From assembly GCF_041505935.1 (NCBI RefSeq), contig NZ_CP140110.1: a stretch of DNA of 64,000 bases. One strand, written 5' to 3'. Made by a program: the position numbers and the translations under genes. This stretch comes from Fervidobacterium_A thailandense (GTDB lineage Bacteria > Thermotogota > Thermotogae > Thermotogales > Fervidobacteriaceae). Positions within the stretch are counted from its first letter, which is position 1. Every line of letters begins with the position of its first letter. The notes under the pieces are model-generated. The model was not told the origin of the DNA. It saw nothing but the letters and a program-made list of their open reading frames with translations, and did not search any database. This document shows, piece by piece, positions 53,278 through 61,852 of the stretch.

Positions 53278-54219
53278 TTAAATGCTGTTGAGAAGTTTTT
53301 CAACTTCTTGGATGCGTTTCTGAAGTTTCATGCCTATCCTGTGGCTAAAGATCAAGATGACAGCCATAAAGATGATCGTAACCAAGAACTGAAGTAAAAT
53401 CATGAGCACGCGGAAACGTTGAATCTGCTCTACCGAGGTTCTCAAAAAGACACCTGCGTAAGTTTTTCCTTCAAAGTCTTTGATAGGGATAGCTATGTAC
53501 GCGTATTTTCCACGGACCAAAGTCAACGTATGACCCTGAAGTAGCTCGTCGAGTTTGTAAATCGCCGTGAAGTCTTCAACATCATCCCTGGATCTTGACA
53601 CAATATCCACACGTTCGCCCTTTTCATTGTAAAACACTCTGACTATAGCATCTCCGTGCAGCTTCTTTGCAAAGCTTGTTGCAAAGTTTATATTCGCCTC
53701 CACACTACCAACATACTCTCCTTCGTAAAATACAGGAGCGATGTAGCGGATCATTGCCCCCATCCTACCAACGCCCGTAGAGAAAGTTGGCTGTTTCGTT
53801 GCTATAACGTGAAGCACATCTTTTCTGTAACTCTTGAGATCATCACCAAATTTGCTGAGATCCGAGGTTCTCAAAAACGAGACGGCTTCGGGTGTGTGGA
53901 AGTGTATCTGAAATAGGTCGTAGTGCAGGGAGTAGAACGTGTGGTACCTCATCACGTGAGAAATCAGCAAATCGCGATCCTTCTGTGCAAAGGCCCTCAC
54001 TACATTTTCATCGTTGAGCAGTGTGTCGATGATCATCATCGCTTTTTCCTGCTCGTGATAGATCTGACGTTCAATAAACTTGGCCTCTGAAGAAGCGTAC
54101 GTCTTTTCCCAGTACTTGATTACTGCGTTCAGAGAGAAGAACCCTACCAAACTGGCCACAGCTATTGCGAACGCTATCAGGGAAGGAATCGTTACGTTCA
54201 GCCACGTTCTAATTTTCAT
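53278..54219 (-). CDS. Membrane protein with a periplasmic double Cache domain, no output domain
   Basis: The protein of about 313 residues has two membrane helices (VTIPSLIAFAIAVASLVGFF and LMILLQFLVTIIFMAVILIF) around a periplasmic domain of about 230 residues. That domain has dCache features (FSTGVGRMGAMIRYIAPVF, GEYVGSVEANINF). Only about 25 residues remain in the cytoplasm, so it has no HAMP, MCP or kinase output. It probably senses a ligand and signals through the neighbouring proteins. The ATG at 54219 overlaps the stop of a 14-codon upstream ORF with a strong SD. GTG 54231 is the alternative. Confidence 0.8.
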   Translation of the reverse strand: MKIRTWLNVTIPSLIAFAIAVASLVGFFSLNAVIKYWEKTYASSEAKFIERQIYHEQEKAMMIIDTLLNDENVVRAFAQKDRDLLISHVMRYHTFYSLHYDLFQIHFHTPEAVSFLRTSDLSKFGDDLKSYRKDVLHVIATKQPTFSTGVGRMGAMIRYIAPVFYEGEYVGSVEANINFATSFAKKLHGDAIVRVFYNEKGERVDIVSRSRDDVEDFTAIYKLDELLQGHTLTLVRGKYAYIAIPIKDFEGKTYAGVFLRTSVEQIQRFRVLMILLQFLVTIIFMAVILIFSHRIGMKLQKRIQEVEKLLNSI

Positions 54220-54260
54220 CGACATGCGCACGTGGGCGATCTTTCGCCCAGAGCGTGCAC
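54216..54260 (-). CDS. Possible 14-codon leader ORF
   Basis: A GTG start three bases after AAGGGGGG opens a 14-codon frame (MHALGERSPTCACR). Its TGA overlaps the Cache gene start as ATGA. A 6-bp hairpin (GGGCGA/TCGCCC, 54234-54249) lies inside it. It may couple translation of the Cache gene. No function for the peptide is claimed. Confidence 0.3.
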   Translation of the reverse strand: MHALGERSPTCACR

Positions 54261-54337
54261 TTCCCCCCTTTCCACTCGTTATCGTTCCTAAGGTTCAAGA
54301 CAACAGTTTTAAGAAGCGCATTGCGCGTTTGTCGAAG

Positions 54338-55060
54338 TTAGTCAAGTAACTGGATGATCGTCCTGCGTATTTCCTCAACTTTTTCTTTGAGAACATCCAC
54401 GGTTTTGAGCAACTGCTCCACGGTTTTGCGCGAGTTCTTGGAAATATCCACGAGCAACTCAAGGTTCTTAAGACTCGACAAATTGAGATTTTCAAGAGTC
54501 TTCAAAGTTTCATGAACTTGCTTAACTTCTTCCACCACGACTTCGATATTGTTCGTGAGCTCACCCGCAATTTCCTTGGACTTTTTTACGTGTTTTTTCG
54601 TGTTTTTCGATATATCGCGTACATTACCTGCCAGCTGCATGATCATTTCGGATATTTTCCTAAGTGCGTTTCTGTCAATATTTTCCTTTCTAATTTCGAC
54701 AGACGAGTTGATCGACAATACCGTGATGTCATCTGCAATGTCTGATATCTTCTCGGAGAAATCGCCGAAGACCCTTACCAATTCTTCGATATTCTCGAGC
54801 ACCTTTTCTAAATCTTTCACCTTGTTGGCGAATCTTTCTATACTTTCGATGACACCCGAGACTTCGGCACGGTTCTCTTCAAAAAATGTTGCAAAATGCT
54901 CAACGGAGTTGTCGAGGACGTTGGTTGCGTTCTCCACTTCCTGGGCGACTCTTACTAACTCTTCGAGAGGAGTGAGTGTAGAATTATCTGACTCTTGTTC
55001 TCCGTCTTTCTGGTTCTTGGTGAGATTTTCCCTTTCTTTTACGTCTTCCATTTCTTCCAT
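54338..55060 (-). CDS. Soluble MCP-like coiled-coil protein (degenerate signalling domain)
   Basis: The 240-residue protein is almost all helix. It carries a methyl-accepting signalling hairpin pattern around SEKISDIADDITVLSINSSV and SEMIMQLAGNVRDIS, in place of the usual QTNLLALNAAIEAARAGE tip. The tip residues that bind CheA and CheW are not conserved. No membrane helix is present. The ATG at 55060 has GGAGGT eight bases upstream; a TTG farther up is less likely. It is the first gene of the Cache-kinase cluster. Confidence 0.75.
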   Translation of the reverse strand: MEEMEDVKERENLTKNQKDGEQESDNSTLTPLEELVRVAQEVENATNVLDNSVEHFATFFEENRAEVSGVIESIERFANKVKDLEKVLENIEELVRVFGDFSEKISDIADDITVLSINSSVEIRKENIDRNALRKISEMIMQLAGNVRDISKNTKKHVKKSKEIAGELTNNIEVVVEEVKQVHETLKTLENLNLSSLKNLELLVDISKNSRKTVEQLLKTVDVLKEKVEEIRRTIIQLLD

Positions 55061-55254
55061 TGATTCCACCTCCGCGTTTTGTGAGCCAGTTCCTTTTGGT
55101 CTCTTGTATTCCTCCCTGCATATTTTTGGCGCGGCTTCCGTCTTCAAGATTAATTATACTACCTAATCCGGGATTTTTTATGGTACAATCTTAAATGAAG
55201 ACTAGCCGTGACTGTAAGTTATACTCCTGAACATTCTAGAGGGGGTGTCCGAAG

Positions 55255-55440
55255 ATGGATAAAAAAGAACTTGTGTTGAAAGTTCTTCTCGAATCGCAGG
55301 AACCACTGCGGCCCGGAGACATCGCCGAGAGAGCTGGTATCTCAAAGGAGGATGTCGACAAAATTCTGAAGGACTTGAAAAAAGAAGGTAAAATCGAGTC
55401 CCCAAAAAGGTGCTACTATACGGTAAAGAAAAACGGTTAA
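55255..55440 (+). CDS. Small winged-helix DNA-binding protein
   Basis: The protein of 61 residues is a bare winged helix: KKELVLKVLLESQEPLRPGD, then the recognition region IAERAGISKEDVDKILKDLKK, and a wing ending KRCYYTVKKNG. It is close to archaeal-type and ArsR-like regulators without any sensor domain. It is probably a small transcription factor. GGGGGTGTCCGAAG precedes the ATG, and a strong terminator follows. Confidence 0.8.
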   Translation: MDKKELVLKVLLESQEPLRPGDIAERAGISKEDVDKILKDLKKEGKIESPKRCYYTVKKNG

Positions 55441-55464
55441 CAAGTTTCTAATATGTACAAACAA

Positions 55465-55496
55465 AAAAGTCGGCCGTTGGCCGACTTTCTTTTTTC
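55465..55496 (+). terminator. Rho-independent terminator
   Basis: The stem AAAGTCGGCC/GGCCGACTTT with loop GTT is followed by CTTTTTT, 24 bases after the winged-helix gene. Confidence 0.9.
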
Positions 55497-55544
55497 AAAC
55501 ACTTTTTCCAGAGAAAATGCTTGAATTTGACGTATTTCTTTCCG

Positions 55545-55557
55545 TTGACTGTGTCAA
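55545..55557. promoter_or_regulatory. Palindrome TTGAC-TGT-GTCAA, possible operator
   Basis: A perfect 5-base inverted repeat lies about 60 bases upstream of a TATAAT at 55618. It could be an operator for the tdh-kbl operon. A single short palindrome can be chance. Confidence 0.3.
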
Positions 55558-55594
55558 TCTCACGTATGCTTTCTCAACGCGCTGAGTATGTGAG

Positions 55595-55623
55595 TTTATC
55601 GTAATTTTCTTTGAGGTTATAAT
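55595..55623 (+). promoter_or_regulatory. Candidate tdh-kbl promoter
   Basis: TATAAT at 55618-55623 has TTTATC 17 bases upstream, a weak -35 box. It lies about 77 bases before tdh. Confidence 0.45.
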
Positions 55624-55699
55624 AGAATCGCCATGCGTATTATTTCTCAACTTTACTTTAACCTTGAAGGAGGCGGTTCGCTTGGGGACGGAGACTACC

Positions 55700-56734
55700 A
55701 TGAAAGCCATAATGAAGGCAAAACCTGGTCCGGGATTTGTCTTTACCGAAGTTGAAAGACCGTCGAGTTTGGGCCCACGGGATGTATTGGTGAAGGTACG
55801 TCGTGCTTCCATCTGTGGAACGGATGTTCACATATACAAATGGGATGAATGGTCTCAGTCCAGGATAACCCCACCGTTGATTGTCGGTCACGAAATGGCT
55901 GGAGAAGTGGTCGCTGTTGGTGAGGCGGTGACGCGTGTCAAGATTGGAGACTTGGTTGCAGCCGAGACGCACATACCTTGCGAGGGATGCTACCAATGCC
56001 GAACTGGCAGAATGCACGTGTGTAAGAATTTGAAAATTTTAGGTGTCGATACAAACGGAATATTTGCTGAGTATGCGGTGATTCCAGAAAGTGTTCTATG
56101 GAGGTTCTCACCTGAAATTCCCCTCGATTACGCTTCGGTGATGGAACCTTTCGGTAACGCTGTACACACGGTATCGGTGACCAACCTGCTTGGAAAGGCG
56201 GTACTCATCACCGGTGCCGGTCCAATAGGTTTGATGGCCATCCAGATAGCGAAAGTGGCGGGTGCGAGCGTTGTCATCGTGTCCGAGGTTGATCCGCTCA
56301 GAATCCAGATGGCAAAGGAGAACGGTGCAGATTACGTTATAAACCCGTTGGAGAATGATCTTGTGCGGGAGGTTTACAAGATCGTCGATGACGGTGTTGA
56401 TGTGCTTTTCGAGATGAGCGGGAACAGGAAAGCCTTCGAGGACGGTTTGAAGTGTGTCACCATGGGTGGTGAGGTTTCAATACTTGGAATATTCGGTGGA
56501 AGGATAGAGGTCAACATAGATTCGTTAATCACGATGCGAGGATTAACGGTTTATGGTATAACTGGCAGGAGGATGTTCGAAACGTGGCGTATAGCAGATG
56601 AACTGCTGAGAACTAAGAAAGTTGACTTATCAAAGGTTGTCACGCACGTGCTTCCGTTTAATGAATGGGAAAAAGGCCTTGAGCTTATGATATCCAAGAA
56701 GTGCGGGAAAGTGGTACTGAATCTCGATTTGTAA
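55700..56734 (+). CDS. tdh: L-threonine 3-dehydrogenase
   Basis: The 344-residue zinc alcohol dehydrogenase family protein has catalytic Cys39 in ICGTDVHIYKWDEWSQ, GHEMAGEVVAVG with His, structural Cys in PCEGCYQCRTGRMHVC, and the NAD fold GAGPIGLMAIQIAK. The DVHIYKWDEWSQ segment is characteristic of Tdh. It oxidises threonine to 2-amino-3-ketobutyrate with NAD+. The ATG matches the family start. A TTG at 55682 behind AAGGAGG is a possible longer start. kbl follows 30 bases later. Confidence 0.94.
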   Translation: MKAIMKAKPGPGFVFTEVERPSSLGPRDVLVKVRRASICGTDVHIYKWDEWSQSRITPPLIVGHEMAGEVVAVGEAVTRVKIGDLVAAETHIPCEGCYQCRTGRMHVCKNLKILGVDTNGIFAEYAVIPESVLWRFSPEIPLDYASVMEPFGNAVHTVSVTNLLGKAVLITGAGPIGLMAIQIAKVAGASVVIVSEVDPLRIQMAKENGADYVINPLENDLVREVYKIVDDGVDVLFEMSGNRKAFEDGLKCVTMGGEVSILGIFGGRIEVNIDSLITMRGLTVYGITGRRMFETWRIADELLRTKKVDLSKVVTHVLPFNEWEKGLELMISKKCGKVVLNLDL

Positions 56735-56764
56735 GACTATTTAAGGGTTAAAGGGGGTGGAGTG

Positions 56765-57952
56765 ATGTTTGACTACAAGATCCTCGAAAGCGAACTTGAA
56801 AACCTCAAGAACGAGGGGTTGTACATAAACATCAGAACTCTCGAGTCTCCACAGGGAGCGTGGATTGTTGTTAACGGAAAAAGAGTACTCAACCTTTGTT
56901 CGAACAACTATCTCGGATTTGCCAACGACGAGAGGTTGAAGAAAGCGGCGATTAGGGCCGTTGAAGAGTGGGGAGTTGGTCCCGGGGCGGTTCGCACAAT
57001 CGCCGGAACTATGAAGATACACGAAGAACTTGAACGTGCACTTGCCGAGTTCAAAGGTGCGGAAGCCACAATTTTCCTTCAATCGGGTTTTGTTGCCAAT
57101 CAAGCGGCTATTCCAACACTTTTCGGGGATGAGAACGATGCGATTATCTCCGACGAGCTGAACCATGCGAGTATCATCGATGGTGTCAGGTTATCGAAAG
57201 CGAAAAGGTACGTCTACAAGCACAACGATATGAACGACCTGGAGGAACGGCTCAAGGAAGCCAGAAATGTTCAGAACGCAAGGAGGATACTCATAGTCAC
57301 CGACGGGGTTTTCAGTATGGACGGTGACATTGCGCCACTACCGGAAATCGTCGATCTGGCTGAAAAATACGGTGCCGCAGTGATGGTTGATGACGCGCAC
57401 GGTGAGGGTGTGCTTGGACGGGGTGGAAGAGGAATTGTGGACCACTTCGGTCTGCACGGTAGGGTTGATATGGAGATAGGGACGCTCTCTAAGGCGTTTG
57501 GTGTGCTTGGTGGATACATAGCCGGTAGCGAAACGCTCATCAGGTACTTAAAGCAAAAAGCAAGGCCGTTCCTCTTCAGCACGGGACTTACACCGGCCGA
57601 CGTGGCCGCGTGTTTGGAGGCGGTCAAGATACTCCAAGAAAGTGATGATAGGGTGAAGAAACTCTGGGAGAACGCGAACTATTTCAAGACCGAGATGAAG
57701 AAACTCGGGTTCGACCTCGGAGTCAGCCAGACACCTATAACACCGGTTATGCTCTACGATGCGAAGGTAGCGAGTCAGTTCAGCAAGGAACTGTTCGAGG
57801 AAGGAATTTTCGCCCAGTCCATAGGCTATCCAACCGTACCGAAGGGTAAGGCAAGAATACGCGTGATGATTAGCGCGGTCCACTCAAAAGAAGACCTCGA
57901 TTTTGCCCTCGAAAAATTTGAAAAAATCGGAAAGAAGCTCGGAGTGATTTAG
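56765..57952 (+). CDS. kbl: Glycine C-acetyltransferase (2-amino-3-ketobutyrate CoA ligase)
   Basis: The protein of 395 residues is an alpha-oxoamine synthase. It has LCSNNYLGFANDERLKKAA, GAVRTIAGTMKIHEELE, the Asp in VMVDDAHGEGVLG and the PLP Lys in IGTLSKAFGVLGG. It splits 2-amino-3-ketobutyrate with CoA into glycine and acetyl-CoA. With tdh it forms the threonine-to-glycine pathway. GGGGGTGGAG precedes the ATG at 56765. Confidence 0.94.
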   Translation: MFDYKILESELENLKNEGLYINIRTLESPQGAWIVVNGKRVLNLCSNNYLGFANDERLKKAAIRAVEEWGVGPGAVRTIAGTMKIHEELERALAEFKGAEATIFLQSGFVANQAAIPTLFGDENDAIISDELNHASIIDGVRLSKAKRYVYKHNDMNDLEERLKEARNVQNARRILIVTDGVFSMDGDIAPLPEIVDLAEKYGAAVMVDDAHGEGVLGRGGRGIVDHFGLHGRVDMEIGTLSKAFGVLGGYIAGSETLIRYLKQKARPFLFSTGLTPADVAACLEAVKILQESDDRVKKLWENANYFKTEMKKLGFDLGVSQTPITPVMLYDAKVASQFSKELFEEGIFAQSIGYPTVPKGKARIRVMISAVHSKEDLDFALEKFEKIGKKLGVI

Positions 57953-57977
57953 AGAAATAACACAAGCCAGCAGTGTA

Positions 57978-58002
57978 GGAAGAGGCTCTGCCTCTTCCGT
58001 TT
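57978..58002 (+). terminator. Terminator after kbl
   Basis: The stem GGAAGAGG/CCTCTTCC with loop CTCTG lies 26 bases after kbl. The T-tract (GTTTG) is short, so efficiency may be partial. Confidence 0.6.
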
Positions 58003-58050
58003 GCATTAAATATTAAACGGGATTTTATGGCCCAATTCGGGGGAAGTGGT

Positions 58051-59205
58051 ATGGGACTCGTGAAACTTTTGAGAAATGCGGAAGTTTTTTCTCCAGAACC
58101 AGTTGGGAAGAAAGATATACTGATCGTTGGAAATCAAATAGCGGTCGTTGAATCCGACATTGTTGTGAACGTCCCAGATTTGGAAGTAATCGACGCAAGC
58201 GGTTTAATAGCCGTTCCAGGTTTCATCGACACGCACGTTCACTTCCTCGGTGGAGGTGGCGAGGGAGGTTTCTCCACAAGGACAGCTGAACTTGATCCGA
58301 GAGATTGTATCGTCAACGGAGTTACCACGCTCGTTGGTTGCCTTGGAACGGACGGTGTTACCAGGTCTCTGGATAGTCTTTACGCGAAGGCGAAAGCACT
58401 GGAAGAATTCGGATTGACCACTTTCATATACACCGGTTCTTACCGTGTTCCACCGGTTACGTTCACCGGTAGCATCCAGAGGGACATTGTGTTGATAGAT
58501 AAGGTGATAGGAGTTGGGGAAATTGCCATTTCGGATCATCGTTCCTCGCAACCAACGTATGAGGAAATTCTGAGAATCGTTGCGGATGCACGCGTTGGAG
58601 GGATGCTTTCGGGAAAACCTGGTATCGTGAACTTCCACGTGGGAGCCGGTAGAAAGGGAATTGAGTACCTCTTCAAGATTGTCGAGGAAACGGAAATCCC
58701 CATAACGCATCTTTATCCGACACACATGAGCAGGTCAAAGAGATTGTTTGAAGAAGGTCTGAGGTTTTGCGAACTTGGTGGTATGGTCGACGTAACCGCG
58801 CTCCAGCCGTTTGAAAGAGAAGAAGACTTCAGTCCGGTAGACGCGTTAATCATGGCTTATGAAAACGGACTCATCGGAGCGGTGACAATCTCTTCTGACG
58901 GACAAGGTAGCTTACCCGTTTTCGACGATATGGGTAACATGGTGGGATTTAAGGTCGGTAGTGTGGGTGCACTTCTTCACACCGTGAAGCTTGCGGTGGA
59001 AAAGGGGTTACCGATCTGGCAAGTTTTAAAGACCGTTACTATCAATTCGGCGAAGGTGCTGAAGCTAAAGCGGAAGGGAAAGATAGAAAAAGGATACGAT
59101 GCGGATATCATTCTTATGGAAGATTTTCACGTCAAGTGGGTAATTTCGAGGGGAAAGCCTCTGATGGTTGAAGGTAACGTTGTTGAACCATTCAGAGTAA
59201 TGTGA
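58051..59205 (+). CDS. iadA: Isoaspartyl dipeptidase
   Basis: The 384-residue amidohydrolase matches E. coli IadA closely: PGFIDTHVHFLGGGGEGGFSTRT (metal His), TTLVGCLGTDGVTRSLDSL, the bridging-site region with AISDHRSSQP, NFHVGAG, LYPTHMSRS and TISSDGQGSLP (catalytic Asp). It hydrolyses isoaspartyl peptides from protein damage, a useful activity in thermophiles. The ATG at 58051 follows GGGGGAAGTGGT. An ATG at 58027 is the longer alternative. Confidence 0.92.
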   Translation: MGLVKLLRNAEVFSPEPVGKKDILIVGNQIAVVESDIVVNVPDLEVIDASGLIAVPGFIDTHVHFLGGGGEGGFSTRTAELDPRDCIVNGVTTLVGCLGTDGVTRSLDSLYAKAKALEEFGLTTFIYTGSYRVPPVTFTGSIQRDIVLIDKVIGVGEIAISDHRSSQPTYEEILRIVADARVGGMLSGKPGIVNFHVGAGRKGIEYLFKIVEETEIPITHLYPTHMSRSKRLFEEGLRFCELGGMVDVTALQPFEREEDFSPVDALIMAYENGLIGAVTISSDGQGSLPVFDDMGNMVGFKVGSVGALLHTVKLAVEKGLPIWQVLKTVTINSAKVLKLKRKGKIEKGYDADIILMEDFHVKWVISRGKPLMVEGNVVEPFRVM

Positions 59206-59244
59206 TATCGTATTTATTGAAGAAAATCTCCAGGAGGTTTGACT

Positions 59245-60396
59245 ATGCTCGAGCAGTTCCTTGCGTTTTTCGAAAAGATGGCGTTCTCCCAGATGACCTT
59301 TGGTAATATCGTGATGCTCTTTATCGCCGGTGTACTTATTTACGTGGCTGTTAAGAAAGATGCGGAGCCACTCCTTCTTATTCCAATAGCGTTCGGTATC
59401 GTACTCGCAAATATTCCCCCACTTGCTACCGGTATTCTCAACCCTCCTCAACAATTTCCCGATGGACGGTTCATTCCTGGTGGATTCATGTACTACATAA
59501 AGAAGGGACTTGATTACGGAGTCTATCCCCCGTTGATATTCCTCGGGATAGGTGCTCTCACCGACTTTTCCTTTATGCTATCGTATCCTATAACGATCTT
59601 CTTAGGTGGTGCTGCCCAGATAGGTATCTTCTTGACGTTCATACTCGCAAGGTTCTTCGGGTTCACCTTCAAACAAGCTGCTTCGATTGGTATCATCGGT
59701 GGAGCGGACGGTCCAACCTCGATTTACGTTGCCACTAAATTCTCCCCCGAACTACTCTCGATCATCGCGATAGCGGCCTATTCTTATATAGCCCTCATCC
59801 CCATCCTCCAGCCGCCGGTGTCGAAGTTATTGACGACGAGGGAAGAGAGAAAGATACGCATGAAACCACCACGCAAGGTTTCGAAAGCCGAGAAGATTGT
59901 CTTTTCACTCGTTACGACTTTAGTTACCGCGTTGATCGTACCTCAATCGTTGACCCTCGTCGGTCCGCTGATGTTTGGAAACCTACTTCGCGAAGTTGGA
60001 AATGTGAAAAGGCTTGTGGAGGCGGCCAGTAGGTACATACTCGATACAACGACGATTTTCCTTTGTCTGTCCGTTGGTGCATCCGCGAGGGCCGATATTT
60101 TCCTTAAACCGCAGTCACTTCTTGTGTTTGCGATGGGAGCCTTTGCTTTTGTCTCGGCACTTGCCTCGGGTATACTCTTTGCAAAATTAATGAATTTGTT
60201 CTTGAAAGAAAAAATCAATCCGTTAATAGGTGCCGCTGGTGTTTCCGCGGTGCCTGATTCGGCTCGCGTGGCTCAAAAGATTGCACAGGAAGAAGATCCA
60301 ACGAACTTTATCCTTATGCACGCCATGTCACCGAACGTTGCCGGTGTCATCGGTTCGGCGGTAGCCGCCGGTGTTTTCCTTGCGATCTTTGGATGA
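59245..60396 (+). CDS. oadB: Sodium ion-translocating decarboxylase beta subunit (copy 2)
   Basis: This 383-residue membrane protein is a clear paralogue of the copy at 36.6 kb. It shares KQAASIGIIGGADGPTSIYVA, PILQPPVSKLLTTREERKIRM and GNLLREVGNVKRL. It also has an insert near residue 70 (NPPQQFPDGRFIPGGFMYY) that is absent from copy 1. Again no alpha subunit is adjacent. It lies 29 bases upstream of a ferredoxin subunit of a 2-oxoacid oxidoreductase. The ATG at 59245 has AGGAGG seven bases upstream. Confidence 0.92.
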   Translation: MLEQFLAFFEKMAFSQMTFGNIVMLFIAGVLIYVAVKKDAEPLLLIPIAFGIVLANIPPLATGILNPPQQFPDGRFIPGGFMYYIKKGLDYGVYPPLIFLGIGALTDFSFMLSYPITIFLGGAAQIGIFLTFILARFFGFTFKQAASIGIIGGADGPTSIYVATKFSPELLSIIAIAAYSYIALIPILQPPVSKLLTTREERKIRMKPPRKVSKAEKIVFSLVTTLVTALIVPQSLTLVGPLMFGNLLREVGNVKRLVEAASRYILDTTTIFLCLSVGASARADIFLKPQSLLVFAMGAFAFVSALASGILFAKLMNLFLKEKINPLIGAAGVSAVPDSARVAQKIAQEEDPTNFILMHAMSPNVAGVIGSAVAAGVFLAIFG

Positions 60397-60425
60397 TTTT
60401 TTCAAGTTAAAAGGAGGCAGGAGCG

Positions 60426-60656
60426 ATGCCAAAGAAGAAATTCAAGGTTATGGTAAAATATGAATGGTGCAAGGCGTGTGGTATTTGCTATCACATCTGT
60501 CCAACGAAAACCATCGTGCGTGGTGAATTGAACAGGCCGGATATTCCGGATCATTCCACGTGCATCGGCTGTCTGATGTGCGAAAACTTGTGCCCTGACT
60601 TTGCAATAGACGTTGTTGAAGAAAAGAGTGAAGAGGTAGGTGTCGAAAATGCCTAA
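60426..60656 (+). CDS. korD: 4Fe-4S ferredoxin subunit of a 2-oxoacid:ferredoxin oxidoreductase
   Basis: The protein of 76 residues has two cluster motifs, CKACGICYHICPTKTI and CIGCLMCENLCPDFAI, each C-x2-C-x2-C-x3-CP. The PDHSTCIGC and CPDFAIDV segments fit KorD/delta subunits. It carries electrons from the alpha/beta core to ferredoxin. It overlaps korA by 8 bases. Confidence 0.9.
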   Translation: MPKKKFKVMVKYEWCKACGICYHICPTKTIVRGELNRPDIPDHSTCIGCLMCENLCPDFAIDVVEEKSEEVGVENA

Positions 60657-61818
60657 GTCGAGTAGAATGGTCTTCTGGCAAGGGAACGAAGCTTGTGCGT
60701 ACGGTGCAATTCGGGCTGGTTGTAGATTTTATGCCGGTTACCCGATCACACCTTCCTCTGAGATTGCTGAAACAATGGCACGCGAACTTCCAAAGGTTGG
60801 CGGTGTGTTCGTTCAGATGGAGGACGAGATAGCCAGTGCGGCCGCGATAATTGGTGCATCGCTGGCCGGTGTGAAATCCATGACTGCAACCAGTGGGCCA
60901 GGGTTCAGCCTAATGCAGGAAGCGATCGGATATGCGATCATGACCGAAACACCAACGGTTTTCGTTGACGTGATGCGTGCAGGTCCATCAACGGGAATGC
61001 CTACAAAACCATCTCAAGGTGACATCATGCAAGCCCGTTGGGGAACACATGGAGACCACGCGATAATAGCGCTCTATCCATCCACCGTCGAAGAGGTTTA
61101 CAGGTACACGATTAAAGCGTTCAACTTGGCCGAAGAATACAGAACACCTGTTATCTTGCTCATGGATGAGGTCCTGGGCCATATGTACGAGAACTTCTAC
61201 CTACCACCGGACAGCGAGATAGAAATCGTTGAGAGGATTTCGTCCAGGGAACTCGAAGAGGGCGAGATTTTCGTTCCTTTCTCGGAGACCGAATACGCCG
61301 AGCACTTGCCACCAACGCTTGTGGAGATGGGAAAGGCGAAATTCCACGTTTCTGGGCTTGTGCACGACGAATCCGGATTCCCGATGGCCGTGGCCGAGAC
61401 AGCTGAGAGGTTGATAAGAAGGCTTGTGAACAAGATAAAACTCCACATAGACAAGATTGCCGAGTGCGAAGAGTACATGCTTGAAGATGCGGAGAGCGTA
61501 ATTATTGCGTACGGAACGGTTGCACGTTCGGCCAAGGAAGCGGTTAACATAGCAAGGGCTGAGGGGATAAAAGTGGGGTTGCTTCGCCCGATCACGATAT
61601 GGCCGATACCGGTGAACCAGATGAGGAAAAAACTTGCGAACGTTCAGAATGTGCTCGTTGCTGAAATGAACCTCGGACAGTATGCCAGCGAGGTTGTTAA
61701 ACTCATCAAACCCGGAACGAAACTGAGAGTTTTGAGCCGCGTAAACGGTGAGTTGATTGCACCGCACGAAATCCTCGATGAACTCAACAACATGCTCTTG
61801 GAAGGTGTTGATTTCTAA
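60649..61818 (+). CDS. korA: 2-oxoacid:ferredoxin oxidoreductase alpha subunit (KorA type)
   Basis: The 389-residue protein has the KorA/PorA N-terminal fold: WQGNEACAYGAIRAGCRFYAGYPITPSSEIAE, then TSGPGFSLMQEAIGYA and VDVMRAGPSTGMPTKPSQGD. The C-terminal domain has IIAYGTVARSAKEAV and GLLRPITIWP. It binds the 2-oxoacid side of the oxidative decarboxylation that makes acyl-CoA. The TPP-binding beta (KorB) and gamma subunits normally follow, but here secA comes next. The ATG at 60649 is preferred over GTG 60640. Confidence 0.92.
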   Translation: MPKSSRMVFWQGNEACAYGAIRAGCRFYAGYPITPSSEIAETMARELPKVGGVFVQMEDEIASAAAIIGASLAGVKSMTATSGPGFSLMQEAIGYAIMTETPTVFVDVMRAGPSTGMPTKPSQGDIMQARWGTHGDHAIIALYPSTVEEVYRYTIKAFNLAEEYRTPVILLMDEVLGHMYENFYLPPDSEIEIVERISSRELEEGEIFVPFSETEYAEHLPPTLVEMGKAKFHVSGLVHDESGFPMAVAETAERLIRRLVNKIKLHIDKIAECEEYMLEDAESVIIAYGTVARSAKEAVNIARAEGIKVGLLRPITIWPIPVNQMRKKLANVQNVLVAEMNLGQYASEVVKLIKPGTKLRVLSRVNGELIAPHEILDELNNMLLEGVDF

Positions 61819-61852
61819 AGTTTTTTACTTGAACCGAAGAAGGAGGTTGGTC

